A stretch of 64,000 nucleotides of DNA from Halosolutus amylolyticus (GTDB taxonomy: Archaea > Halobacteriota > Halobacteria > Halobacteriales > Natrialbaceae). The position numbers were made by a program, and so were the translations under genes. The DNA is taken from the NCBI RefSeq assembly GCF_023566055.1, contig NZ_JALIQP010000001.1:186001-250000 (forward strand). Direction: 5' to 3'. The notes beneath the pieces are model-generated. The model saw only the letters and a program-made list of their open reading frames with translations. It ran no database searches and had not been told where the DNA came from. Below are positions 1-9,684 of this stretch, one piece after another. Within the stretch, counting starts at the first letter, position 1. Each line of letters opens with the position of its first letter.

Positions 1-1118
1 TCGAGCCGATCGTCGTACAGGTCGTCGATCATCGGCACCTGCTCGAAGCCGAGCCGATCGCTGTAGCGATCGATCCAGATGATGAAGGGGACGATGTGGT
101 AGAGCGAGCCGACCACGACGAACGCGAAGACGCCGACGAGGAGCACGTCGGTCCCGTCCGGATGCCCGAAAAGCGTGGCGTAGCTCGCGGGGTCGCGCCA
201 CCACGCCGGTACCGCGAGCGCGATCCACGCCGCGAGCGAGGCGACGACCACCCAGTACCGCTTCGTCATCGGGGATCGATCGACCGTCGAGTGCAGTAGT
301 AGTCGGGCGACAACGACGGCGAACGCGGCGAGTCCGGCGAGAAGAGCGAGCGCCCCGATTCGAGCGGCCGGTTCCGACCCGAGGCCGCGGCTCGCGGCGA
401 ACAGGACCAGTCCGGCGGGAAAGAGCGCCTGCTCGAGGGCCAGCAGTCGCTCGTCGATCGGGTCGAACTCTGCCTGGGTGAACATCTGGCCGAGCTGTGC
501 GAGCGCGCCGACGATCGTCGCGAGGACGGCGCCGTAGAGGGCGAGGGTCGCGTGGACGAGGAGGACGTCGCCCCTCGTGAGGGCGATCCCGTCGAAGGCC
601 GGCCTCGTGAAGTCGACGGCCATGAGATAGCCGAGCGGTGCGAGGGTGGCGAAGCAGGCGAGCGCGAGCGCGAAGTGGCGCTCGGTGAAATCCAGCGGTC
701 GGGCCGCCCACAGCGTCCGCCCGACGTTGTAGACGAACACCAGGAGACCCAGCAGGATCGCCGCCGCGACGAGGGGGAGCCACGCGAACGCGCCGGCGAG
801 CAGGCAGGCGACGAACCCGACGAGCCCGGCGGTGACGAGCCACAGTTGGGCGATCGCGAGCCGTCGCGAGTGGATCGTCACGCCGGACCAGACGGGGACG
901 AACTGGGTCATCGCCCCCATGATCGTCAGCCCGATCCAGCCGAGCAACAGCGCGTGAATCCGTGCGACGCCGGAGAGTCCAGGCACCGTCGTGACGGCCA
1001 GGACGGTCCCGCCGACGGCCGCGACGACGAGAAACGAAAGCGCCACGACGAAGTGCCGGAGCGGAATCGCCATCGGGGGCTGCTGGTCGGTCCGCAGCCC
1101 GCCCGGTATCTGGTTCAT
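1..1118 (-). CDS. Heme-copper-oxidase-like polytopic membrane protein (3' part outside window)
   Basis: The reading frame starts at an ATG at 1118 and stays open to the left edge, so only the first 372 or so residues are present. It has about ten hydrophobic segments. Two of them carry a repeated signature, 'IHALLLGWIGL...GAMTQFVPV' near residue 55 and 'VHATLALYGA...GALAQLGQMF' near residue 190, and a third reads 'GSLYHIVPFIIW' near residue 345. Histidine-plus-Gln/Pro patterns of this kind occur in cytochrome-oxidase subunit I-like and NnrS-like proteins of haloarchaea, so heme binding is plausible but not shown. It is divergent from the MoaD-like gene, with under 90 bases between them. The family call is an inference from motif style only. 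Confidence 0.6.
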   Translation of the reverse strand, partial: MNQIPGGLRTDQQPPMAIPLRHFVVALSFLVVAAVGGTVLAVTTVPGLSGVARIHALLLGWIGLTIMGAMTQFVPVWSGVTIHSRRLAIAQLWLVTAGLVGFVACLLAGAFAWLPLVAAAILLGLLVFVYNVGRTLWAARPLDFTERHFALALACFATLAPLGYLMAVDFTRPAFDGIALTRGDVLLVHATLALYGAVLATIVGALAQLGQMFTQAEFDPIDERLLALEQALFPAGLVLFAASRGLGSEPAARIGALALLAGLAAFAVVVARLLLHSTVDRSPMTKRYWVVVASLAAWIALAVPAWWRDPASYATLFGHPDGTDVLLVGVFAFVVVGSLYHIVPFIIWIDRYSDRLGFEQVPMIDDLYDDRL

Positions 1119-1206
1119 GGGCGATCGTACGGCCGCCACGTCCGTCCCGTTGTAGCCGAACACGTTCGGAGGGGACTGTTTGCCCGTGGCCGTCCTATCG
1201 TGGCCT

Positions 1207-1611
1207 ATGACAGCCGAGACGACGATCGATCAGCGCGCACAGCAGGCCCGGACGACGACGGTCGAGGTCCGGTGTACCGGTCACGTCCGCGACGCCGTCG
1301 GATCCCACGAACTCGAGTACACCTTCGAGGGCGATCGACTCCGGGAGTTCCTCGAATCGTTCTTCGCGGAGTACGACGTCGAGGACATGCTCATCGCCGA
1401 GACCGAGGCCGAGGCGACCGCCCACGGCTGGGCACCCGTTCCCGACGAACTGCCGGGCACCTGGCGCAAGAACCCCGAGGGGGACCAGACCCGACCCTAC
1501 GCCCGCGTCTGCATCAACGGGCGGTTCAACGAGCACTACGAGGGGTTCGAGACGACACTCGAGGACGGCGATCGGGTCGCGCTGATCTACCCGTTCATGT
1601 TCTGTTGCTGA
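1207..1611 (+). CDS. MoaD/ThiS-like beta-grasp protein ending in Cys-Cys
   Basis: This 134-residue protein has a C-terminal half that reads like a ubiquitin-fold sulfur carrier: 'YARVCINGRFNEHYEG' followed by 'LEDGDRVALIYPFMFCC'. MoaD, ThiS and SAMP proteins end in a flexible Gly-Gly that is adenylated and thiocarboxylated. Here the matching position is Cys-Cys, the last two residues. I chose the ATG at 1207 because the upstream in-frame TTG at 1180 has no support. The gene precedes the CGCGG gene by about 60 bases in the same direction and may be co-transcribed. Sulfur or metal delivery is possible, but a normal thiocarboxylate chemistry is not expected from this tail. Confidence 0.65.
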   Translation: MTAETTIDQRAQQARTTTVEVRCTGHVRDAVGSHELEYTFEGDRLREFLESFFAEYDVEDMLIAETEAEATAHGWAPVPDELPGTWRKNPEGDQTRPYARVCINGRFNEHYEGFETTLEDGDRVALIYPFMFCC

Positions 1612-1672
1612 CCGGGAGGAGCCGAACAGGTTCGTCTCAGATCTTACCCCGGCGGGGAGCCAACGACCGACC

Positions 1673-1981
1673 ATGACCGAAGACGTCGCCGACGTCGAAC
1701 CCGTGACGCGTCGCGAGCACGACGCCTCGTGGTCCGCGAACCTCGAGAAACCCCGCCACGCCGACGATCGCGACCTCGTGATCGAGCAGGCCAGGGACGC
1801 GATCGCGGCCACCGCAGGCGGCTATCACGTCAACCTCGTCACCCACGGCGACCACGGCCACCCCGAGGAGTACCTCTGGGACGAACTCGAGGCGACCTTC
1901 GACGGGATCGACGTGGAGTACGTCGATCAGTGTGGCTGTGGCGGCCACGTCACGCGAGTCCACGTCGCGTCGTCGGAGTGA
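1673..1981 (+). CDS. CGCGG-motif protein, putative radical-SAM-modified peptide
   Basis: This is a 102-residue acidic protein with a Cys-Gly-Cys-Gly-Gly stretch at residues 87-91 and conserved-looking segments 'HDASWSANLEKPRHADD' and 'GGYHVNLVTHGDHGHP' upstream of it. Haloarchaeal proteins of this layout are annotated as CGCGG-family putative rSAM-modified RiPP proteins, a name I recall from family databases rather than from experiments. Its cysteines are the only two in the protein and sit ten residues from the C-terminus. Two radical SAM/SPASM genes follow within 3.3 kb, which supports the pairing. It could instead be a small metal-binding protein. The start ATG at 1673 is the first in frame. 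Confidence 0.7.
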   Translation: MTEDVADVEPVTRREHDASWSANLEKPRHADDRDLVIEQARDAIAATAGGYHVNLVTHGDHGHPEEYLWDELEATFDGIDVEYVDQCGCGGHVTRVHVASSE

Positions 1982-2052
1982 CTCGAGCCGTCGGTCTGAC
2001 CGCGGTTCCGCGTCGGAACGCGCAAAATATGCGAACGTTTACTAATGTCTAG

Positions 2053-2070
2053 CATACTTGTGAGAGTATG
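2053..2070. promoter_or_regulatory. Inverted repeat overlapping the start codon of the next gene
   Basis: CATACT at 2053-2058 pairs with AGTATG at 2065-2070, with a six-base loop. The right arm contains the ATG at 2068. An AT-rich stretch just upstream (2030-2046) could hold the TATA box. A hairpin here could limit translation, or the dyad could be an operator. The arms are only six bases, so chance is possible. Confidence 0.3.
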
Positions 2071-2322
2071 TCAACCGATCGGGCAGACCCACAACTACGA
2101 ATCGACGCCGGAACGTACGAGGACACCCTGGTCGGCCTCCTTCTCGTCGTCCAGTTTGCCCTGGGGGCGATGATAGCCCTCGTCACGGTTGGCTGGCTGT
2201 TCTTCACGCTCAACGCCGCATTCGATCCGAATCGGTCGGTCTGGTACTTTTCAGAAGCGATTCCGCTAGTGATCGCGATGGCGGCGGCGCTCTACGCCCT
2301 CAGCTACCTGTACGAGAAATAG
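2068..2322 (+). CDS. Small two-helix membrane protein
   Basis: The 84-residue product has a short polar N-terminus, a first hydrophobic helix around residues 21-48 and a second around residues 60-80, ending in 'SYLYEK'. I do not recognise the family. It lies between the CGCGG gene and the oppositely oriented radical SAM gene, so it is converged upon by the latter. An AT-rich promoter-like region precedes it, which suggests its own transcript. It may be a membrane anchor or accessory subunit for the nearby cluster, but nothing in the sequence shows this. Confidence 0.6.
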   Translation: MSTDRADPQLRIDAGTYEDTLVGLLLVVQFALGAMIALVTVGWLFFTLNAAFDPNRSVWYFSEAIPLVIAMAAALYALSYLYEK

Positions 2323-2385
2323 AAGGTCGTCCCGTATCCGTCTCGTGCCACGCGAACCGCCTCGGGCCTCGACCCGGGGCGGCGC

Positions 2386-3603
2386 TCAATCGGCCGCGCC
2401 ACCGATCGCGGATCCGGCCCCCTCGAGCCGGATCTCGTCTTCGCGCAGGTAACACTGCGGATCCGGCGCGAAGAGGTCGCTGGTCTCGGCGAGCGCCCGC
2501 AGTCGGGAGCCGCCGCGGCAGATCGACTGGTACCGACAGTCCGCGCACTTCCCGGTCAGGTGGTCCTCCCGGTTCCGGAGCGCGCGCAGGAGCGGGTTGG
2601 ACTCGTCCTCCCAGATCTCGCCGAACGGCCGATCGCGGACGTTTCCCAGGCTGTAGCCCTGCCAGAACTGGGTCGGGTGGACGTTGCCCTCGTAGTCGAC
2701 GTCGGCGACCCGCTCGCCCGTCGGATCGCCGCCGTTTCGCTCCAGGTGGTCGTAGACGGCCCGGGCTTTCGCCTCGCCGAACTCCTCGCGGGCGTACTTG
2801 ACGAGGAACGCGGCGTCGGCGTAGTTGCCGACCAGCAGGGTCTCGATCTCCTCGCCTTGCGAGTGGTACTCCAGCGTCATCTCGGCGAGGCGTTCGACCG
2901 CAGCCCGCTTTTCCTCGGGCGACAGGTCGAGGTCGGCGATGTCGGCACCCCGGCCGCCGTAATCGAGGTGGTAGAAACAGAACCGATCGAGGCCGACGTC
3001 GACGAGCAGGTCGACGACGCCCTCCAGGTCCGGCGCGTTGGCTTCGGTGATCGTGTACCGGAGCCCGGTCTTGAGGCCGACGTCGAGGCAGTTCTCGATG
3101 CCGCGGACGGCCGCGTCGAACGCGCCCTCCTCGCCGCGGAACGCGTCGTTTCGCTCCGGGAGGCCGTCGACCGAGATGCCGGCGTACTGGAGTCCGGCAT
3201 CTCGCAACGCCGCCGCCTTTTCGCGAGTGAGGAGCGTTCCGTTCGAGGAGAGGACGGGGCGCAGCCCCAGGTCCGCCGCGTAGTCGACGAGTTCGACCAG
3301 ATCGTCCCGCACGAGCGGTTCGCCGCCCGAAAAGAGGATCACGGGGGCCCCGTAGTCGGCAAGTTGCTCGAGGAACGTCTTCGCCTCGGCCGTCGAGAAC
3401 TCCCCGGTGCCGGGCTCGAGATCCGCCCCGGCGTAGCAGTGCGAGCAGTAGAGGTTACACTGGCGAGTCGTGTTCCAGACGACCACGGGACGGCGCTGTT
3501 TCTCCTCGGTGATCTGGGGTTTCGAGGACTCGTCGGCCGCGTCGTATCGCAGTCCGTCGCTCTCGGCGTCGAGGTCACAGAGGAGTTTACTGATCGAGAT
3601 CAC
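2386..3603 (-). CDS. Radical SAM/SPASM enzyme (AhbC/AhbD/NirJ-like or peptide-modifying)
   Basis: This 405-residue protein carries the radical SAM cluster motif CxxxCxxC at Cys49, Cys53 and Cys56 ('TRQCNLYCSHCYAG') and the SAM-binding 'GGEP' at 93-96. A C-terminal SPASM-type region has Cys353, Cys356, Cys362 and Cys384, enough for an auxiliary 4Fe-4S cluster. Enzymes of this class in haloarchaea act either in the siroheme-dependent heme pathway (AhbC or AhbD) or on ribosomal peptides. It overlaps the PaaB-like partner gene by four bases (ATGA) and is translated after it. The neighbouring CGCGG protein favours peptide modification, and the heme-copper-like neighbour favours heme. I cannot decide between them from sequence. 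Confidence 0.85.
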   Translation of the reverse strand: MISISKLLCDLDAESDGLRYDAADESSKPQITEEKQRRPVVVWNTTRQCNLYCSHCYAGADLEPGTGEFSTAEAKTFLEQLADYGAPVILFSGGEPLVRDDLVELVDYAADLGLRPVLSSNGTLLTREKAAALRDAGLQYAGISVDGLPERNDAFRGEEGAFDAAVRGIENCLDVGLKTGLRYTITEANAPDLEGVVDLLVDVGLDRFCFYHLDYGGRGADIADLDLSPEEKRAAVERLAEMTLEYHSQGEEIETLLVGNYADAAFLVKYAREEFGEAKARAVYDHLERNGGDPTGERVADVDYEGNVHPTQFWQGYSLGNVRDRPFGEIWEDESNPLLRALRNREDHLTGKCADCRYQSICRGGSRLRALAETSDLFAPDPQCYLREDEIRLEGAGSAIGGAAD

Positions 3604-3965
3604 GAGTCGCTCACCTGCGGCGTGCCTTCGGTTTCTTCGTAGACGCGCGGTTCCGCTTCCTCGCCGTCTCCGATCGCGTCCGCGCCGTCGGCGTCGCGGT
3701 CACCGTCTCGATCGGCCGCGTCGGCCGCGAGGCCCCGGGAGGAGTAGCGCTCGACCGCGTCGGCAGGACAGCACCAGACGTCGACGGCGTACCAGCCGAA
3801 CAGCCGCGAGGCGTGTTCGTGGGCCTCCGGCCCGCTCGCGGCGGCCACGCTCCCGACGTGTCGCATCGGACTCCCCTCCTCCTGGCGGACGAACACTTCC
3901 CACTGTCGGGTCGGGTTCCCGCGCTCGTCGCTCTCGACCCGCGATCGCTGTTCCTTCTCGACCAT
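3600..3965 (-). CDS. Htur_1727-type radical-SAM-partnered protein, PaaB-like
   Basis: This 121-residue protein has a PaaB-like core: 'WEVFVRQEEGSPMRHVGS' near residues 22-39, then 'HEHASRLF' and 'DVWCCPADAVERY'. Families named after Htur_1727 with this core are known as radical SAM partners in haloarchaea. The last 40 residues are a disordered, Asp/Glu-rich tail. The stop codon overlaps the start of the radical SAM gene (ATGA), so the two are almost certainly coupled in translation. It probably acts as a small docking or recognition subunit of that enzyme. Its Cys-Cys pair near residue 66 could bind metal. Confidence 0.8.
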   Translation of the reverse strand: MVEKEQRSRVESDERGNPTRQWEVFVRQEEGSPMRHVGSVAAASGPEAHEHASRLFGWYAVDVWCCPADAVERYSSRGLAADAADRDGDRDADGADAIGDGEEAEPRVYEETEGTPQVSDS

Positions 3966-4011
3966 GCCTAGACGTTCGAAACGGGATCGAAGGACGTTCC
4001 CCTAACTCCCA

Positions 4012-4073
4012 GCGGGTGGGAACACCCGCCCCGTCGCCCGAACATATTTGCCCGTCTTCCCGACCCGCGGGAA
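4012..4073. promoter_or_regulatory. Two inverted repeats in the divergent promoter between the radical SAM units
   Basis: GCGGGTG (4012-4018) pairs with CACCCGC (4023-4029) around a GGAA loop. CTTCCCG pairs with CGGGAAG within about 4055-4073. A TATA-like 'ACATATTTGC' lies between them near 4042. The arrangement suits regulated divergent transcription of the partner/radical SAM pair and the second radical SAM gene. Function is inferred from position only. Confidence 0.35.
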
Positions 4074-4115
4074 GAACGGCGGCGGCTTTGGAGCGACGCC
4101 CCCGACTCACGACCG

Positions 4116-5234
4116 ATGCGCCCCCGCCAGTTCGACACGTCCGACCGACCGTTCGTCCTCATCTGGGAACTCACCCAGGCCTGTGCGCTGGCCTGTGACC
4201 ACTGCCGGGCCGACGCGAAGCCGAACCGCCACCCCGACGAACTCTCGACCGCGGAGGGGAAGGCTCTCCTCGAGCAGGCGGCTGAGTTCGGCGAGGGCCA
4301 GTTGATCGTCCTCTCCGGCGGCGACCCGCTCGTCCGCGAGGACGTGACGGAACTCGTCGCCTACGGGGACGACCTCGGCCACCGGATGACGATCACGCCC
4401 AGCGGAACGCATTCGCTGACCGCCGATCGGATCGAGGACCTCGCCGACGCCGGCCTGAAACGGATGGCCGTCAGCCTCGACGGCGCTGCCCCCGAGAGCC
4501 ACGACGCGTTCCGGGGCGAGGAGGGAAGCTTCGCGGAGACGATCCGGGCCGTCGAGGACGCCCGTGAGGCCGGCCTGCCGGTCCAGGTCAACACGACCAT
4601 CTGTCGGCAGACCGTGGGCGAACTCCCCGCGATCCGCGACCTGCTCGAGGATATCGGGGCCGTCATGTGGAGCGTCTTCTTCCTCGTTCCCGTGGGGCGC
4701 GGGCGGGTCCTGGAGCCGATCGATCCCGACGAGGCCGACGCCGTGATGGCGTGGCTCGACGAGGTCAGCGACACGTCGCCCTTCGGCGTCAAGACCACGG
4801 AGGCACCTCACTACCGCCGCGTGTCGCTCCAGCGCCGGACCGCGGCCGCCGACAGCCCGCCGGAACGCAACGAAGGCGTCTCCCGCCGGACCGGCATCGT
4901 CGCCGGCGACGGCTTCGCCTTCGTCAGCCACACTGGCGAGGTCTTCCCTTCGGGCTTCCTGCCGGAGTCGGCCGGCAACGTCCGCGATCGACCCGTCCAC
5001 GAACTCTACCGGGACTCGGACCTGTTCACGTCGCTCCGCGATCGCGATCGACTCAAGGGGAAGTGCGGCGCCTGTCCGTACCGATCGGTCTGCGGCGGAA
5101 GCCGATCCCGGGCGTTCGCCCACACCGGTGATCCCCTCGAGAGCGATCCGCTCTGTCCGTTCGTCCCCGAAGAGTACGACGGGCCGCTGCCGTGGGACGA
5201 CGGGACGACAGCCCGCACGCCGGCAGACGACTGA
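4116..5234 (+). CDS. Second radical SAM/SPASM protein, TIGR04053-like
   Basis: This is a 372-residue protein with CxxxCxxC at Cys23, Cys27 and Cys30 ('TQACALACDHCRADAK') and 'GGDP' at 68-71. A SPASM-like C-terminus has Cys317, Cys320, Cys326 and Cys347. The sequence matches my recollection of the TIGR04053 group of radical SAM/SPASM proteins found in archaea and bacilli. It is transcribed divergently from the partner/radical SAM pair across a 150-base promoter region with two inverted repeats. Both enzymes have the same tail layout (CxxC, five residues, C, then a last Cys about 21 residues on), so they are paralogs. Roles in heme synthesis or in peptide modification are both open. Confidence 0.85.
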   Translation: MRPRQFDTSDRPFVLIWELTQACALACDHCRADAKPNRHPDELSTAEGKALLEQAAEFGEGQLIVLSGGDPLVREDVTELVAYGDDLGHRMTITPSGTHSLTADRIEDLADAGLKRMAVSLDGAAPESHDAFRGEEGSFAETIRAVEDAREAGLPVQVNTTICRQTVGELPAIRDLLEDIGAVMWSVFFLVPVGRGRVLEPIDPDEADAVMAWLDEVSDTSPFGVKTTEAPHYRRVSLQRRTAAADSPPERNEGVSRRTGIVAGDGFAFVSHTGEVFPSGFLPESAGNVRDRPVHELYRDSDLFTSLRDRDRLKGKCGACPYRSVCGGSRSRAFAHTGDPLESDPLCPFVPEEYDGPLPWDDGTTARTPADD

Positions 5235-5566
5235 GAACGGATCTCCTCGTTCGATCGCGGGGACACGACGAAAAGCGACGGTGGCCGGGTCCGCGCCGAC
5301 CGACTGACCGATACCAGCTGTGGGGCCTCGAGACACGAACCCCGCGCGCCACCGATCTTGGCCCTGCCCGGAACGGCGGGCCGTGTCGCCGTTCGTGGGC
5401 CGATCGTCGCACGCGGCGATCGAATCGCCGGGTGAGCGTCACGATCGAATCCGGTGGTGGGTCTCACGATGCGATCGCGTCGCGTGCACGTAGTGATTCC
5501 GGGCGGACCGCCGTCGTCGTAACGGCGAACGCGTTCGGACGGCCGCCGGCGCGCTCGATCGAGGCC
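5235..5566. other. Intergenic gap with no recognised feature
   Basis: This 332-base gap separates the 3' ends of the second radical SAM gene and pccA, which converge. I see no convincing gene, RNA, repeat or clear terminator. The open frames across it are extensions of shadows of pccA. Confidence 0.5.
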
Positions 5567-7399
<1,833 letters not shown>

Positions 7400-7450
7400 T
7401 CCTGTTGAAAGCGTCACGGGGGCACTACCTTACTTTTTCGCAAGTGGTTC

Positions 7451-7478
7451 GTCAACCATGATTGTTAAACTTGTTGAC
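7451..7478. promoter_or_regulatory. GTCAAC/GTTGAC dyad upstream of pccA
   Basis: GTCAAC at 7451-7456 is mirrored by GTTGAC at 7473-7478 with an AT-rich centre. It lies about 50-80 bases upstream of the pccA ATG and just upstream of an A-rich stretch at 7430-7440 that could be the TATA box on the minus strand. It may be an operator allowing separate control of pccA. The arms are short. Confidence 0.35.
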
Positions 7479-7538
7479 GGTTTCGCCGGCCGCCCGTTCC
7501 AGCCGTAATCACGGCGATCGAGACGAAAGAAAGTGTCC

Positions 7539-7910
<372 letters not shown>

Positions 7911-9461
7911 TTACAGCGGGATGTTGCCGTGTTTCTTGTCGGGATTCTCCGCGCGTTTCGTCTCGAGCATCTCGAGGTCGTCGATCAGTCGCGGCCGGGT
8001 CTCGGTCGGCAGGATTACGTCGTCGAGGAACCCTTTGTCCGTTGCAGTGTACGGGTTGGCGAACTCCTCGCGGTACTCCTCGATGAGTTCGTCGCGCAGT
8101 TCGTCCGGGTTCTCGGCCTCCTCGAGTTCCTTCCGGTAGAGGATGTTGACCGCACCCTGTGGCCCCATGACGGCGATTTCGGCGGTCGGCCACGCGTAGT
8201 TGACGTCCGCGCCGAGGTTCTTCGAGGCCATCACGCAGTAGGCGCCGCCGTAGGCCTTGCGCGTGATGACCGTCAGTAGCGGCACCGTCGCCTCGGAGTA
8301 CGCGTAGAGCAGTTTCGCGCCGTGGCGGATGATTCCGCGGTGTTCCTGGTCGGTGCCGGGCATGTAGCCGGGCACGTCGACGAACGTGACGATCGGGATG
8401 TTGAACGAATCACAGAACCGGACGAACCGCGATCCCTTCATCGAGGCGTCGACGGTGAGCGTCCCGGCGTTGACCCGGGGCTGGTTGGCGACGATCCCGA
8501 CCGATCGGCCGTCGAGGCGACCGAAGCCGACGACGATGTTCTTCGCGAAGTTCTCGGCGACCTCGAAGAACGACCCCTCGTCGACCACCGAGTCGATGAC
8601 GTTGGTCATGTCGTAGGGCTTTTGCGGACTCGGGGGAACGATGCTCTCGAGCGCGTCGTCGCGGCGATCGGGGTCGTCCCACGGCTCGACGCGCGGCGGG
8701 TCCTCGACGTTGTTCTGGGGGAGATACGAGAGGAGTCGCTTGATGTCGTCGAGCGCCCCTTCCTCGGTCTCGCAGGCGAACTGGGCGACTCCGGTCTTGC
8801 CGGCGTGGGTCATCGCCCCGCCGAGTTCCTCGTGGGTCACCTCCTCGCCGGTGACGGTCTTGGTGACGCCGGGGCCGGTGATGTACATGTGACTCGTGTC
8901 TTTCACCATGAAAATGAAGTCGGTGATCGACGGCGAGTAGACGGCACCGCCGGCACAGGGCCCCATGATCGAGGAGATCTGGGGGACCACGCCGCTGGCT
9001 TCCTGGTTTCGCCGGAAGATTTCGGTGAAGCCGGCGAGGCTCTTGACACCCTCCTGGATGCGCGCGCCGGCGGAGTCGTTGAGCCCGACGATCGGGGCCC
9101 CGACCTCCATCGCCATGTCCATCACCTTGCAGATCTTCTCGGCGAAGACCTCCCCGAGCGAGCCGCCGAAGACGGTGAAGTCGTGGGCGAAGACGAAGAC
9201 GGTCCGGCCGTTGACCTCGCCGTAGCCCGTGACGACGCCGTCGCCCGGGATCTTCTTTTCCTCCATCCCGAACTGGCTCGTCTGGTGGGTTCGGAGCTGG
9301 TCGAACTCCGTGAAGGTGCCGTCGTCGAGGAAGTAGTCGATCCGCTCGCGGGCGGTCATCTTCCCCTTGTCGTGTTGTTTCTGGATCCGTTCCTCGCCAC
9401 CTCCCTGCCGTGCCTCGTCGCGGAGGTCCTCGAGCTCGTCGATGCGGTCTTCCATCGTCAT
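7911..9461 (-). CDS. pccB: Propionyl-CoA carboxylase carboxyltransferase subunit
   Basis: This 516-residue protein is a full-length carboxyltransferase that moves CO2 from biotin to propionyl-CoA or acetyl-CoA. It begins 'MTMEDRIDELEDLRDEA' and contains the crotonase-fold hallmarks 'GGSLGEVFAEKI', 'GPCAGGAVYSP' and, in the second half, 'GYMPGTDQEHRGIIRHGAKL' and 'RKAYGGAYCVMASK'. I chose the ATG at 9461 because the 61 residues that precede it in frame are unlike the family. It is first in the pccB-pccX-pccA order. An A/T-rich promoter-like stretch lies 50-60 bases upstream. Confidence 0.95.
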   Translation of the reverse strand: MTMEDRIDELEDLRDEARQGGGEERIQKQHDKGKMTARERIDYFLDDGTFTEFDQLRTHQTSQFGMEEKKIPGDGVVTGYGEVNGRTVFVFAHDFTVFGGSLGEVFAEKICKVMDMAMEVGAPIVGLNDSAGARIQEGVKSLAGFTEIFRRNQEASGVVPQISSIMGPCAGGAVYSPSITDFIFMVKDTSHMYITGPGVTKTVTGEEVTHEELGGAMTHAGKTGVAQFACETEEGALDDIKRLLSYLPQNNVEDPPRVEPWDDPDRRDDALESIVPPSPQKPYDMTNVIDSVVDEGSFFEVAENFAKNIVVGFGRLDGRSVGIVANQPRVNAGTLTVDASMKGSRFVRFCDSFNIPIVTFVDVPGYMPGTDQEHRGIIRHGAKLLYAYSEATVPLLTVITRKAYGGAYCVMASKNLGADVNYAWPTAEIAVMGPQGAVNILYRKELEEAENPDELRDELIEEYREEFANPYTATDKGFLDDVILPTETRPRLIDDLEMLETKRAENPDKKHGNIPL

Positions 9462-9684
9462 AGGGACTCCCTCCCGTGCCAACTCATTGCCCGAGGCAAC
9501 GGTCACCGGAATAAAAAGCGTTCTGTAACTCGTATTATTTCCCATGATGGTGGCGTGTTCCCGTCCCACACGATCGATCGCCGACCGGAGGGTCGAACGC
9601 GCGTCGGTCCGTCGTGGCACCTCGTGCGAGTGGTAGTCACACAAAAAGGACTTATACTAGAACTATCCTTGTAACGCCATAGCA
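9462..9684. promoter_or_regulatory. Divergent promoter region between pccB and the binding protein
   Basis: On the minus strand a 'CTTTTTATTC' stretch around 9509-9520 can serve pccB. On the plus strand 'GGACTTATACTAG' around 9649-9661 is a good BRE/TATA about 25-30 bases before the ATG at 9685, implying a very short leader. No gene fits in this 223-base gap. Confidence 0.5.

Noticed and set aside
552-1676. Plus-strand 374-residue open frame
   Set aside because: It is the shadow of the minus-strand membrane protein and the MoaD-like gene. Its product is Arg/Asp/Glu-rich without fold, typical of high-GC antisense frames.
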